Both the position numbers and the translations under genes were made by a program. Shown piece after piece: positions 37,684 to 50,700 of a DNA stretch of 64,000 nucleotides. Within the stretch, counting starts at the first letter, position 1, and every line of letters begins with the position of its first letter. The stretch comes from Setophaga petechia (Eukaryota; Chordata; Aves; Passeriformes; Parulidae): contig JANCRA010000014.1 of NCBI GenBank assembly GCA_024362935.1, positions 9,255,258 through 9,319,257 of the forward strand, read 5' to 3'. The notes under the pieces are model-generated. The model was not told the DNA's origin. It was given only the letters and a program-made list of their open reading frames with translations, and did not search any database.

Positions 37684-37760
37684 TCATAGAATAGTTTGGG
37701 TTCAAAGGGATATTTAAAGGTCATCTAGTCCAATCCCCTGCCATGGGCAGTGACATCCAA
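37684..37760 (-). mobile_element. CR1 LINE fragment (3' end)
   Basis: The sequence TCATAGAATAGTTTGGGTT, followed by TCATCTAGTCCAA and CCCTGCCATGGGCAG, is the reverse complement of the conserved 3' end of avian CR1 retrotransposons, so the element is on the - strand. Only about 75 bp of the 3' end is recognisable, as usual for heavily 5'-truncated CR1 copies. It is a dead insertion. CR1 is typical of birds and other reptiles and is the best single clue to the organism. Confidence 0.85.
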
Positions 37761-38404
37761 AGTGTTGAATTTCCTCGTGCTGATGAGGTGCTAAGAACCT
37801 CTTCTGCTAATTACTGTATATGATTTGGGGCTGAGCAGTTTTGTAAAAGCAATTTGTCAATTTATTGCAACAGGGCTGCCTAATTTATTTTGTGCATCCC
37901 CCTAGATCATTGGTGTCAAAGGTTCTGTCACCTATTTTGGCAGATGAGTGAAATATCTTTCATTTTCAAATGCTTAAGAGTGCCCAAGTAAGCAAGGGAA
38001 TTCTGCAACTTATGCAGGAATAAATAATATATACACTTTTGATCATGCTTATGCGTATTTGTTGAATGCAGTATGAAGATAATTTCTCCTGGGAGAGGGA
38101 ATAAGAACTGAAAAAAGCATTAGCTCATATAACAGGGCTTTAAAGCCTTTAGTGTAAAGTTTACTTTTACTTTAAAAGTTTGTTCTTAATAAGAGCAGGC
38201 TCAATATTAGCCAAAAGAGGTGGATTGACTGTTGGGATATTCATTGCTTATTCTTGTACATTGTGTCAAGAAGATTTTTGTCAAGATATGTAGCATTTCT
38301 TCATTAAGCTTATTTACCACCTGGCAGTTCTGCTTTTGTTAATGCTATGTGCTTTGCATCTTTAAAACTTTATTTCCCATATCTTGCAAGTTCATTCTTT
38401 GCAG

Positions 38405-38731
38405 GTTGCTTCCTCAGGAGCTGAACAAAGCAGTTCAGAGCCAAGACAGGCAGCAGGAAACCTTTCCATTCCACAGGCAGAGCTTTGCACAAAGCCCAGC
38501 CACACCCACAGGCTTTGCTCTAGACCAAAACTTCACATTTGTGCTCAGCACTCACCCAGGAGAGAAGCCTGGGCCCTCAAGAGCTCATCCACACAAAGGT
38601 TACAGCAGGGTAAATGCTGCAGCTGGGATAAGTCATATCAGCTCTAACTGGAACAATTCAGTCTCCTCTACATCCCAGGAAAGCTCAGCAAAGAAAAGAC
38701 ATAACGTTTCCTCTGGTTCAGGAGCTCACAG
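38405..38731 (+). CDS. Candidate second coding exon of the island gene
   Basis: A good acceptor (AAGTTCATTCTTTGCAG, ending at 38404) and a good donor (GCTCACAG followed by GTGGGT at 38732) bound exactly 327 bp. The frame entered in phase 2 is open across all 108 internal codons and leaves in phase 2, and exon 1 ends in phase 2, so joining gives PEP-P-LLPQELNK in frame. The peptide is rich in Ser, Gln, Pro, Thr and His, hydrophilic and probably disordered, with no domain I recognise. A second frame is also open for 80 codons, which lowers the weight of the open frame. An internal donor (CAGG followed by GTAAAT near 38611) could shorten it. It is the longest splice-bounded open segment in the window. 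Confidence 0.4.
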
Positions 38732-41700
38732 GTGGGTTCTGAAGCAGAAGATTCTCATCTGTTTGCTGTGAAGGTCCTGTGAGCAGGTGCTTTGCAGGTC
38801 ATGGCACAGAAGGGGAAATGCCATTTCTAGGTATGAGAGTCATAACTTTGAATTATGTGACCTTCATTTCAAACTTAACACAATACCAATTCTCCTTTCC
38901 ACATTTATTTCCTCATAAAATACCACAAACATTTCTTTGTACTTGATGCCCTCTCCCTGCTGGTATGATCTGTGCTCTTCTGAGGTAAGCTACCATGCAA
39001 GAAGTGGTGCTTGTAAGTCAAGAACAGCTGGTTCTTGTAAGTCAGCTGAGGCACTGAATACAGCCTTAACTGTTTCTCTGTTTTCTGAATCTGGTAAAAT
39101 GAATTTTTAATTTTTTTTTTGCTGTTCATGATAATAATCACCATTAGCAAAAGCTGTCAGTGTCACTTGATATGAAAACTTGCCAAGAAATATATTTACT
39201 TACAATTTAATCTAATGGCACTATAGAAGAGGTGCAGAACCAATCATAGGTCATAAAATAACATAGATGTGTTTTTTGTTGTTATTAAAACACCAGAATG
39301 TTGTCATTAGGCATCATCTGCTAAGACTGATATAAGAGGCCCAAGAAGAATTTAATTCCCAGTCAGGAGACTAAAATAAAAGGTGTTGAAATGCACTTGA
39401 GTCCTCTGAAAACACTTCTTAGTCACAGGTAGTGAACTGCATTAAAGTTTGGTGATTTTTTCTTTCACTGTCTTTGAAAATGATTGGGTATGGAATGTAT
39501 TTAAGAATGAGCTAGCAAGCACAAGGACTTGACATTTGGTACTGGACATTTTTTCAGACAGAAAATTTTAAAATTGTGTGTGTGTTTTCATGCGCTCTCC
39601 ACATAGATAAAGGAGCCCTGAACAGTTGTCAAGTCCTTTTGTTTGTGTTTATTAACAAAGGGAATGTGAAGGAGACACATAGCTTGTCCTGCAAATTGGA
39701 GGACAAATATCTTTCTGCCAAATATCCTTCTTTTCATTCCTTCTTGCTATGTGAATCTTGTCAACACTGTATTTTCACACTGTATTTTCTCTGTGCAGGA
39801 GCTGTGCTGGAATGCAACAAATTCTCATTATTTCTTGAAAATTATTACCTATGAGCCAAAAATTAATAACAGCCATTGTCAACAGCACATTGAGAAATAC
39901 AATCTCTTTCCTGAACTTGCTGGTTTGCATTTGAGCTCTCATCTCTGAATGGTTTGCTCTCAGGGTGCAGCTCTTTGTTTCTTTGTTATTCTGTTCAGGT
40001 ATGAAATCCCATCACCGAGGCATTGCTGAGGCAAACCTGCTGTCTGGAGGGATGGGCAGTAGCTTGGATGTTACCAGCAGGTTTGAATTAACTAAGCCAA
40101 GGATTTGGATCTGAATTTAGCAGTGAATACCTGAGACCAGAGTTCCCTCCTATAGGTCCATGGACACATATAAAGCCTTGATTTCATTGTGATCTGCAAT
40201 GGATTTGTTTTTCATGTCAGAGCACTGATGAATAGGAAAAACAATACTCTGCCAGCTTCACTTTTGATAGTAACTCCTCTTTTTACCCTGACTAATACAA
40301 AGTATTCCTGCTGTCAATAGATCTTTATGGGATTGTTTTAGAATTTAGTATATCCTTTGTTAAATAAGAGTTACTTTGGTATTTGAAGTATGCTGGTTGT
40401 CTTGCTCACTTCAGAAATTCTGGCTTGCAGGTTAAGCTTCTATTAAAAGGCATAACATTGAAACTAATCTTCCAGTAAATTAATGATATGGTTTAATGCC
40501 ATGAGCAGTGCTGAAGTTTTAATCAAATAAAAATGCAATCTCTGTGCAAAATTTTCCCATCTCCTTTCACTGGGACAAGCTATGCCTGGTTTTGTTTACT
40601 CTTCTTGTACTGTCATGCATGACCTGCAGCAGGGATCTTACCAGCTGCTACAAGAATTCACAAGAAACACCTAATTTCAAATACATAAGTGGTTATATTA
40701 TTTGTAGAACCAGAAACCTTCACGAATTATTAAGATGTTCACCTTGACATGTTTTTCTTTACCCTCCCTTTGCTCATATGCACTCTGAATTTACTTGGTA
40801 TAACAACTAATACATTTCTCCAGTTCTGGGTCTTCTGACTGTTTGATCAAGTTGAAAGACTGAGTTATAGAGCATGGTAAATATATCCAAATATAGTTTA
40901 TACAATATAATGGGAAATCTGGCCTAGCTCTTACTATAAGTGAAAGTAGGAAACTGAAATAAATTGAGTTTCTCTGGTGTCTTAAAATGAGGCCTTGGGT
41001 TTGGGAAATCCTTATGTAGGAACTGGGAATAATCTACAATCATCATGGAAAAAAAGGTCTGAGGTCTAAAGTCTTCACAGAAATTAGCACTTAGAGCAAT
41101 TCTTTTAAAAGTTCATTATTGAAGCTCCTAGTGTTGACTTCACCAAGACAGTAATATAGATATCTTTCACATAAGATGGATCTGAGAACTGGGTGCTGTT
41201 GAATCACCATGTCTATAGCCTAAGGAGGATCAAAATCACACCCAGAACCTCAGACTGTGTTTTACATCCCCACTTCCCAGTTTAGGAAGGACTGCCTTTT
41301 CTGTATACTTCCTATGAACACTTCTCTGACACCTTCCAAGGTTATTTTGCAGCTGTGACCTTTGTGTTCATCTAGGCTGGGTTCTGCAGGGCCTGTTAAA
41401 TTTGCCATGGAGTTCTCTTCCACCACGGATCCAAGAGGGCATTTTACCTCCTCCCTTCAGTAGGGTCCCAGGCCACCCTGTGCTCTGTAAAATATTGCTC
41501 CCAGCATCTAGAAGCAGAATTGCTAAACAGTTGAGAGATGGACTTTAGAACCCTCTGGAAGAGAGTAATTTCTAAGCTAACACAGGAAGTGTGGGTTTTA
41601 AGTTTTTCTAGTTTAAACTACAGAACAGAATTTTGCTTTTTTGTGGGGTTTTAAGAATTATTAGAAAGCTTTCACCTCTACAGCAAGCCCAGAGCCTAAC

Positions 41701-44700
41701 AAAATAACTCCCTGATTTGCCTACAAAGTGGATTCCAAATTGTTGTACTTTTGCAATCAGTGTCTGATATTGGCCAGCACTGGAGACAAGACTGAGCTAA
41801 TCATAGGCATAATCAAGCTAATATAACAATTTTTGTCTTTCTAGCTTCTTGCTCAGTAGAGTAAAAATATCATCAGAAAGCACTAATTTTGAAGTCTTTG
41901 CTCAAGTAGATAACTTAATCCTCTGTGTATAAAATATCAGTTAAACAGTATTTAAGTACTAAAAAATGACAATAAAAGTTGCTACAACATCAGACACACT
42001 GAATAGATTAAGATAACATAAGGAAAGAGAAAAGTCCAGTGGAAAGCCACTAAGCATCATCTTATTTCTTTTTTCAGTTCTGAATTCTGTAAATAAATGC
42101 ATTAGACATGATTGGTATGGGTTTGGATGAGATTAACATCACTTTCTTTAAATCATTTGGACTAATTCTTATCTCTGCTATTATATTATAGAGATTAGAA
42201 AAAACACAGAAGATAAAAAGAGTATTTCAATTTAATTTGTTTTACCAACTATAACTCACAACTCTCTGCATGTGAGAATGAAAAACCATTGCAATTTTTT
42301 AGCTTGATTAATTTATAGGTGGAAAACAAATGTGTATTCCATATAGTATCTGACATGAGGATTACATATGATAGCAAAGAACAGACCTAAGGAGGAACTC
42401 TTCCTTGACAAACAGATAAAAGATTTGTTTAACAAGAGGCTGAAAATAAGGTATAAATTAAATTCTTGCTTTCATCATTCATATGAAATGTTTTCATCTT
42501 TATGTGCTGGCTCTTTCTGAGGGGACACTAAACATTACAGAATTGAGTTTTGGCTTTTGTTTGGCTTTGTCAGTGAGAGTAATTTCCAGAAGTTTTGTAA
42601 TGGCTCAGTTGTAAGTGATTTCTTGGCATGTAAGTATGTGTAGACAAGCACCTGTGCTAGCAAGAATTCTGATTAAATGAACTGCAGTAACAATTCTCTT
42701 GAAACTAATGGTAAAGGATTTTTGTAGACTGTTCCAAAATATTCAGCAGCCAAAGAAAGCTCAGTTATGTTTCATAGCAACACTTTGCCTAATCTGTCCA
42801 CTTAGCAAATCTGTAGCATATAATTTCAAATGTAGTAAACATGACCTTTTAAAGGATTTCTCGTTTTCCCCCTCTGGCAGGATCACTGATCTCCTACCAG
42901 AGAATCTCTGGAATACACTAATACAATTTAAAACCATGGAGAGCATTACATAGAAATGGGTTTTAGTTTTACTGACGTACAAGTGGACTATAAAATACAC
43001 AAACCAGTAAGAACTTAGGCTGTAGTTCCTAGGAGACTGAGGCCAAGCCCAACCATCTGTGATCAGAAATTTGCAACCTGCTGCTGGTCTGACACTGGTG
43101 CATATGTGGTGCTGGGATTGTGCTTTTCAGAAAATCAGTCTTTGGTGAAAATGTAGTTTTCCACTCCCAGATCTGTTGACTGTACATGTCTGTGCTGGTG
43201 GGAGGGAAGGGGGATGAATATAAATAAATATCCCTTACAAAAGTGAGAGAGCAGGAATGCAGCAGCCCATGGGTAACTCACAGCTGCATTACCATGGAAT
43301 TCTCCTTCAGAATCCCTGAAACATTTCTAGCTTGAAATAACTGGGATAGATGAGATGTTCCTGGATGATACTGCATTGATTTATGTAGATATAATTTAAA
43401 TCCTAGAGGATGTCAGAAATCAGTCAAGTGTCATGGATAACCTTGCTAGGGGGACACTTTCTTGATGAGCTGATCTGTTCAGATGGAATAGATTTTTATA
43501 TATATTTTTGATAATGCCAAGTATTTCAGCAAGAAGTTTGTGTTCTTGTCTGCTGTGGCAGGATCACAGGGCTGGCTGCTACAGTTTGCCAACCTTGCTC
43601 GTTCCAGGACTTGCCTTGTTCTTATGGCAGCTGTGATACACCAACATCTTTCTTCTTGTGATATGTGGTCCATTATTGATTAAAGTACAAGGGCCAAAGT
43701 TCTGCTTTGGTTATGACATTGAATAATTCCTGCTTGTAAAATCATTTTAACAATGATGTTGGATAGAGTTTGAGTAGCAATTGCAGTGGCTGAGTTGCAC
43801 CTAAAATTTGGCTTGAAACAAACTGAGCTGTGGTTAACTACTGCTGAGGAAGACATTTCTACATTAGAATTTTATTACAGTATGCAAAAGCAGCTTTACT
43901 GCCTTACTTTTCCTATACTCATGATAATTTTTGTCGTTTTTGCAGTTATGTTGAGTTTTGTCATGAAAAAGCAAGTTTAAAAGTTTTCCCAAACCATGGA
44001 AATGGAAATCTAGTGACCATAAAGTGGACAACCACTGGTTTAAGCCAGTTGGGGCTTTTTGTTTTTGGTGTTTGTGCAGCCAGCAGCTACCTAGACAGTG
44101 TTTTAAATCTTTCATTTCTTGCTGTTGCTTAAGATTTATTTTTCTGTTTCTAAATGTACTGCCTGTCTGTATACTAATAATTAGCTCTTCTCATAGTAAA
44201 ATACTAGCTCCCCTGTGGGTTTTTTTTTTAAGCAAAAATGCTTACTTTTGCTTTAACAAGTTACAGGAGTAATTTCAGAGATGAATGTGGTCCAAATCAT
44301 CTTTACTAACCACTGTATTTTGATCTTCTAAAATAAGCAATGAAGAGTGGAACTGAGACCACAGAGGAGTCTGCCATTAGTTTAAGGAGAAGCAAGCCTT
44401 GCAATCCAAGCCTTCTGCTATGGATAGACCCATCATTCAGATCAATTATGAGATCTTTAATTTGGACTCTGTAGTGACTTTTACATAATAATGTTGTCTT
44501 TGAGCTGCATTGATGTGGGTCACTAGCAGGCATTAAAAACAAAGCTGAAATCTGAGATGCTGTAGTCAGAAAGCAAATGCTGAGAGCTGTGGTCATGACA
44601 GTGTAATTTCTGTCTCTCTTGATCTCCTGGGATATCATAACAAATGAACAGAGAGCTTCAGCTTCTGAAGCAAGGGAAAAGAGGAGTCATCCTTCAGAGA

Positions 44701-47700
44701 GTGATGCAGTATAAGGCAACTCCACTCTGGTTTGCAACATTAAACTCTCAGTTGATACTTGGTCAACATGTAAGTTTATGTGGTTTAGAAACACTTGCAG
44801 CAGGACTTTCAGTAGTGAGACAAGCAGAGGAAAGGCTGCATTTATGACTCTTGGTACAATGATGCAAACCCATCATATTTAGGTTTATGTGCCCTGCGTT
44901 CTGTCTTTCCAGCAGTATTCATTTATTGATGAGCTTCCAACTGGCTTATTTCTCAGAAGCCTCAAGAAGATGCTTATTTATTGACAGTCATTCCAGTTAT
45001 CTTTCCAGAAAACAAAACAATTTAATGTACTGATAATTGTCAGATCTGTTTCTCTTATGTGATAATTTCAGATTTGGTACCCGGTTATTATTATTTCAGT
45101 TTTGTTTGTTTGTTTATTTATTTCCCTTTTAGTTGAAGGTGTTAGAAAGTCATGTGAAGACACTGTTTTGCTGTAGGTCCTGCATTGCACACAGTTTTAC
45201 AAAGTTCTTTGTATTACTGCTGTAAAGCAAATGAGGATTAGTCCAGCAATTTGGTAATTGGTGAGGATGAACTGTTTGAGATGCAGCAATTACTATGCAG
45301 TGAGAAGTGCCTAGCATTAACCTAGAATGCTGGGTTCTAGGGATTACACAGGTTACAGTTTAAATTAGTGATGGGTTTCTTAGTAAAAAAAGAATTACTT
45401 TTTTCCTCCTCAGAAAAGTTTCTCAGAATTCCAGGTGTTAAATTGCTAAAACTTTTTGAGGGATGTTAAAGGATTAGACATTTGCCTTGAAGAACAGGAG
45501 AATAATGGAGACATTTTCTAGCTAATTCCAGTCACAAGAAAGATATTTTTCCACAGAAATTTTGTCCTTTATCAGCTCTCTAATTGGTCTAGAATTCTGC
45601 TCTTTTTTTAAATGGCTTTTAAATTTCACTGGGCTCTGGAAGACTGGTCAAGTACCCAAAGGAATGGAATGAGTAACATATGTTATATTCATAGACTTAA
45701 GGACACTTTTTCTTTGAGACAGATGTGTGCAGTGATGGAATAAAATTACAAAAATATGTTTTCAGGCACTTCAGAGACTTAAATGGAAGCAAGTTATAAA
45801 TTCTGATTAGCTAAGGTAGAATGATCTTAGAGCTACATTTGGCTCACCCATAACAGCCCCATTCTAACCCAGGATGTCATTTTTGCATCTTCCTCTGGCA
45901 TTCTATTTATGTGATTCTCATTTTCTGTGACTGGGTACTTAGCACTGTACAAGATACTATTGTGGGTGAAATTTTTGCTGGCTCCTTCCCTGTCACCTGA
46001 AGGTGGTGAAGGCCCCAGGTTGTATGGTATATCTTAAATAGCCTTTTAGCTACTTTCTCTTCATTATACTTTTTTAAAGTTGTTGAAGTTACAAATTCAG
46101 TCTGAGGAGCATGGTTAATGTGGACTCATCTTTAAAATTCATTGTTGACTTTTTTATGAACTTTGTGCAAAGATTTTACCTGATGTAAAACAAGAGGATT
46201 GGGGGGCAGGGTGTTAGGATAGAGTTGCTAACATTTCTCCAGTAGTAAATCACATTTAGTTAGAATCCTGAGGCATATACCTCAACATGCCTTCCAGTGT
46301 ATCCATCACTTGGCTTTGGAACATACAGAACAAAAGGTTATTAAAATTCTCTACATCAGTGACTGATTTCTATTGTACAAATAATGGATCCCCTGTGTAG
46401 GGAAAAAATAATTTAATGTCTTAATTTTATTTTATCTTTTAATCTTTCTGCATCCTAGCAAAAAGAGTATGCTGTGAAGAGCTGTGAATTTAGTTTCAGT
46501 ACTTGACTGATTGATTCTAGCTGAAAACTGAGCTGGATGCTCAGAACTAATTTATGCTGGAATCTCAGTTCTTCCCAAGTACAATTATTCAGAAGTGGAG
46601 ATTTCGTTACTTTGCTGTTTTCTTCACAGACTGCTGCTGATTAACCAGAACCTTAAGATTTTCTTTCAGTGTCTGATGAAGCTATTTTTGCTTCTTCAAA
46701 GTAAAACCTGCTGAGATGAAGTGGCAAAGGCACTGATGATATAAATGGCACACTGTGTCAACTCTTACCTCAATCAGCTTTAAATAAACATTTGTTTCAA
46801 ATGGTGAAACAATTAATGTAAACACAAAGTACCAAATTCAGCTCTGGAATGAGCCAGTGACCATCTAGTGACTCCTGAGCACAATGTCTCTCATAACTGG
46901 GGAGGTTTTCAAATGACCCTCCCTTTAGACACCCATTGGTAGAAGATAATCTTCCAATAGGAGAGGAAATAAAATAACAGAAGTTGGAAAATTGATCACA
47001 AGCTGAGAACTGGGAGGGACTATTGGAAACAGAAGTAACTTTAGTGTGCTGACACCTGTTTCTTAAGAGTGATAAAAAGAGGAGAATTCTGTCAACAGGC
47101 TGCTCTAGCTAATATGAAGTCTTCATAGAAGACATTTTGAGAGAGGAATTCTGCAAAGGCAGCTCAATATCAGAGGTGAAGGATTATGCTCTCAGTTCTA
47201 CATACTGAAATGTATTGAAAGTTCCCACAAGTTTAAAGGTTTTTTTAAAATAGAATGTATAGCACTTGATGAAATATAGGCTAGTCTGACCCTCTGTAAT
47301 CAAACTGGCTTTGTGTGTTACTGTCCTCTTCTTGACTCCTCAGATCTTCAAAATTTAGTTATCTTCCATCTGCAGAGACAATTATTTAAAGGCTGCCTTT
47401 AGTTTCCTTTTTGAGCTGTGAGCAATTTCAAAATTTCGAACAGGGACAAAGAAGTATCCAGAAATAGAACTATGTTTAAACATTGTGCAATAATAGATGC
47501 TTCAGTGTAATTTAATGGTTCTTGCTCCACAAAAATTAACATTACACTTTAATAAGGAGTTTCAATGCAAATAATCCTTTTTCATCAGCAGAAAGATGTT
47601 GAACTCCAATGTTTTTTCCTGCTATGCAATAGGTAAAACTGGAGTTCTGCATTGTTTTTGGAGCAGAGCCCTTAAACTCAATGGCAGTGTTTATTCTGTG

Positions 47701-50700
47701 AAAAGTCTAGCCAGAGTTGTGTCCAGTAAGAACTTTTCCAGTCTTTCAGTTGTTTAGTGTTTCAGATGTCTGCCATGCCATTTTGGGAAAAGAAAATGTC
47801 TGGAAAAAAAAATACCCACCAAACAACAACAAAACAAAAAAAACCCCAACAAACCAGACCAAATCACACACAGAATTATACTACTTTGGGGGGACAAAAA
47901 TCAAAGAATTTTTTTTTAAATTCAGAGCTTTTGCCACCTCACTGGCTGTCTAGTTTGGTACCCTGATATTCCTCCTGTGTTCAAAGTGAAGGTGTTAGTC
48001 CCTTTTTCTCCTGTTATAAATGACTGATTTATGTAACCAGAGTAGAAAAGTGTGCATTAAGGGTATGGAGTTGGTTATGGTCCTTTTTCTTTGCCCTTGG
48101 GTTTTAATATATGTCATTAAGATGTACCAAATAAAGGATTTAAGTTTATAAATGAAAGGAAGCTTCCAGATGAACTCAGCAAATTTGGATTCTGGAATAC
48201 TCAAAGAAGGCTTTTCACAGGAAAGCCTTGCTACTTCTATTGAAGGTAACATGAATGCTATGAGCCACTCTTTGGAACACCTTCATTTTCCCCAGTCCAT
48301 CCTATATGCACTCTGCTCCAAACAGAAAAGATTGGCTATATGAATCTTGTAATAGATTGGATAAATTCGGGGTAATATTTTAAAACACAGTATTTAATGT
48401 TTTTTCTGTCTGTCTACTGCTAAACTTTCAGTGGGTAGCCAAACAATTTCCACAATTTCCAGTAGTCCTTCCCAGCAGCCCCTTCACTGCTCACTGCAGC
48501 TGCACAGTTTATCCCATTTAACTCTTGGCATTTGGGTGGGCAACTGCACAGAGAGGATTGACTGCTTTGCTTGATTTGTACTACTGCATTAAAGACAGAT
48601 ATATTTCTAGAAAATATAAATGTTATTCATAAAAAAAGAAGATATCCTGAAACCTCAGTGGAAATTCAACATATTTATAATTTTAACAGGAAAACTCCAA
48701 TTTGTTGACAGTACCAGTACAGTGAAAATCTAGTTGAAAGATCAGCTTGTCATAAGTATCATTTATAATCCTAAGTTGTATTTGGAATCCTTCATCACAA
48801 TGAGACTGTTTTGTTTTGCAAGACTAGCCAAAGGAGCTGAAGTTTTGTGTATTAAGTACAAATATCACTAGGTTTTAGAATTTTTTTTTAATGGAAATTA
48901 GTTATATTTCCTCTATGTCCCAAGACATGACTATGTAAATGGAGTTTGCAGGGCTTGAATCTCATTTAGTATAGAGAATATTTTAAAATAAGAGTCTTTA
49001 AATTCAAGAATGGTTCAGTCATGGAATGGGAGTAAGAATATATTTATGAATTATTAATATTAAATTATAGATAGCAGAAATACTATCTTCATTGTTCTGC
49101 CTCATATGATGAACATATACATTAGCTTTTTCTATACTGTATTATCTACAGTACATCATATACCTTCATTGCCACACTTCTTTTTTATTCAGTGACAATT
49201 TTCCTATTTTCATTCCATTTTATCTCTAGTCATAAAAAGTAATCTATATTTAATATGGCTGTATCCAGCCAGGGGATTAAAAATCTAAAAATATTTTTAC
49301 TCCAGCATGTGCCTACAGGCTTTTATTTCGTGGCATTCATTGTCAGAACAGAGAAGGATGTGGTCAGGAGGAAATTGGTTACTCTTTTGATCAGGAAGAA
49401 TATTACCTGAATCATTTTAAGAGCTGATGGGGAAAGGTTTCTTTCCAGACCAAATTTGCTTTGCTGAACAGGGCAGTCTACATTAAAATGTTGTTAATAA
49501 GTAATTTCCTGTCTCAGTCCCCCCTCTAATAGCTGTAAAGGGAGTGTGGCCTGGATGTATTCCATACTAGTGTCTGAAAAGTTCTATGAAGTGAACTGTG
49601 AGCTCTGAATTTTGGTACATGTGAGGATATTTCTGTTTGTTGTGGTGTTGCCCACCATGCCAAGTATAGGGAGGTGCAATGAAGGCACAAAAGCTATCAA
49701 GAAAATTAACAGCTGCATACAAAAGACACCTGTAAGAGAGCAAACTGATTCTATTCTGTGTGCAAAATCTGTCTGGATTTCAAAAAGACCTGGATCACAG
49801 ACACAGATTCTCTCCCCAGCTTTCCCTGAAGGAGATGCAATCTCATCTAAGTAGCTCACAAATGAGCTGTAGATGTATTTTGCAGGGACCTTTTTCCAGC
49901 TGTTTTGTCTTTGAGTTCATTCAGCCTTGTATGACTGCATTGTTCACCATAAAAGATGCTGCACTTGAATGGGAGATTTGCCTGGAAATGTGACAGGTTT
50001 TTTACATGCTTCAGTTTTGCTTACAAGGTACTGATCTCACTACCTGATATTTGGAATAGGAAAATAATGCCACTTTTGCTGGACTATTGCTCTCCAATTT
50101 CTAATTGTACTGCTGTTCTTCACACCACAGTATGTAATTTGTTCTTACTTAATTTTCATTGGTCTTTTTGCCACACAGTGCATTCTGGCTCAGTTCAGGT
50201 TAGAAAACAGTATATTGTGATACACTGCAATATCATTAATGAAGGTGAAGTATGTGATATAGTCTGTAGTAAAGTATTATGGGAGTCAAGTTGGCTGCTG
50301 AAATAGGCCAAATTACTCTCTTCCTATTATGGTCTATTTATTTTAACTATACCTGCTCAAAGCAAACATTGTTAAAAAATAGTCGACACAACTTCACTGG
50401 TCACACTTTGTTTCTGTTCCAAGTCCCAGCTCAATGCCTGTCCTGAGCAAATGAGCCAGGCTGTGGGCAAATGTGCCAGGGCCTGAAGGGCAGGAACCAT
50501 GGTCACAGCCATTTCCAGCTTGCTGTAGCAAGCCACACTGGCAGAGAGTACTGTTGGTTTTCTTTCCTCTGGGCTCTTGTCAAAGGGGGAGAATTAGCAC
50601 CTTGTTTCTTCTCTCACATAGTTTTATATATGCTTGCTAGGAAGTCAGATATTACCAAATATGGATTATAGGGCTCCAGTAGAATCTTTTCAGCCTGGCT

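Larger units (their letters stand above)
27826..38404. other. Probable first intron of the + strand gene
   Basis: If exon 1 (26989-27035) splices to 38405, this is intron 1. It is AT-rich with many isolated strong acceptors that are not matched by good donors, which is normal for long introns. Items with separate entries are a 16-bp perfect hairpin (34707-34743), a steroid-receptor-type site (33213-33227), a CR1 fragment (37684-37760) and two acceptor-led open frames (30227 and 36804). Nothing else is recognisable. Confidence 0.5.

Noticed and set aside
47757..47966. Lys-, Thr- and Gln-rich + strand frame
   Set aside because: It runs through an A/C-rich simple sequence (about 47805-47850) that cannot easily contain stops.
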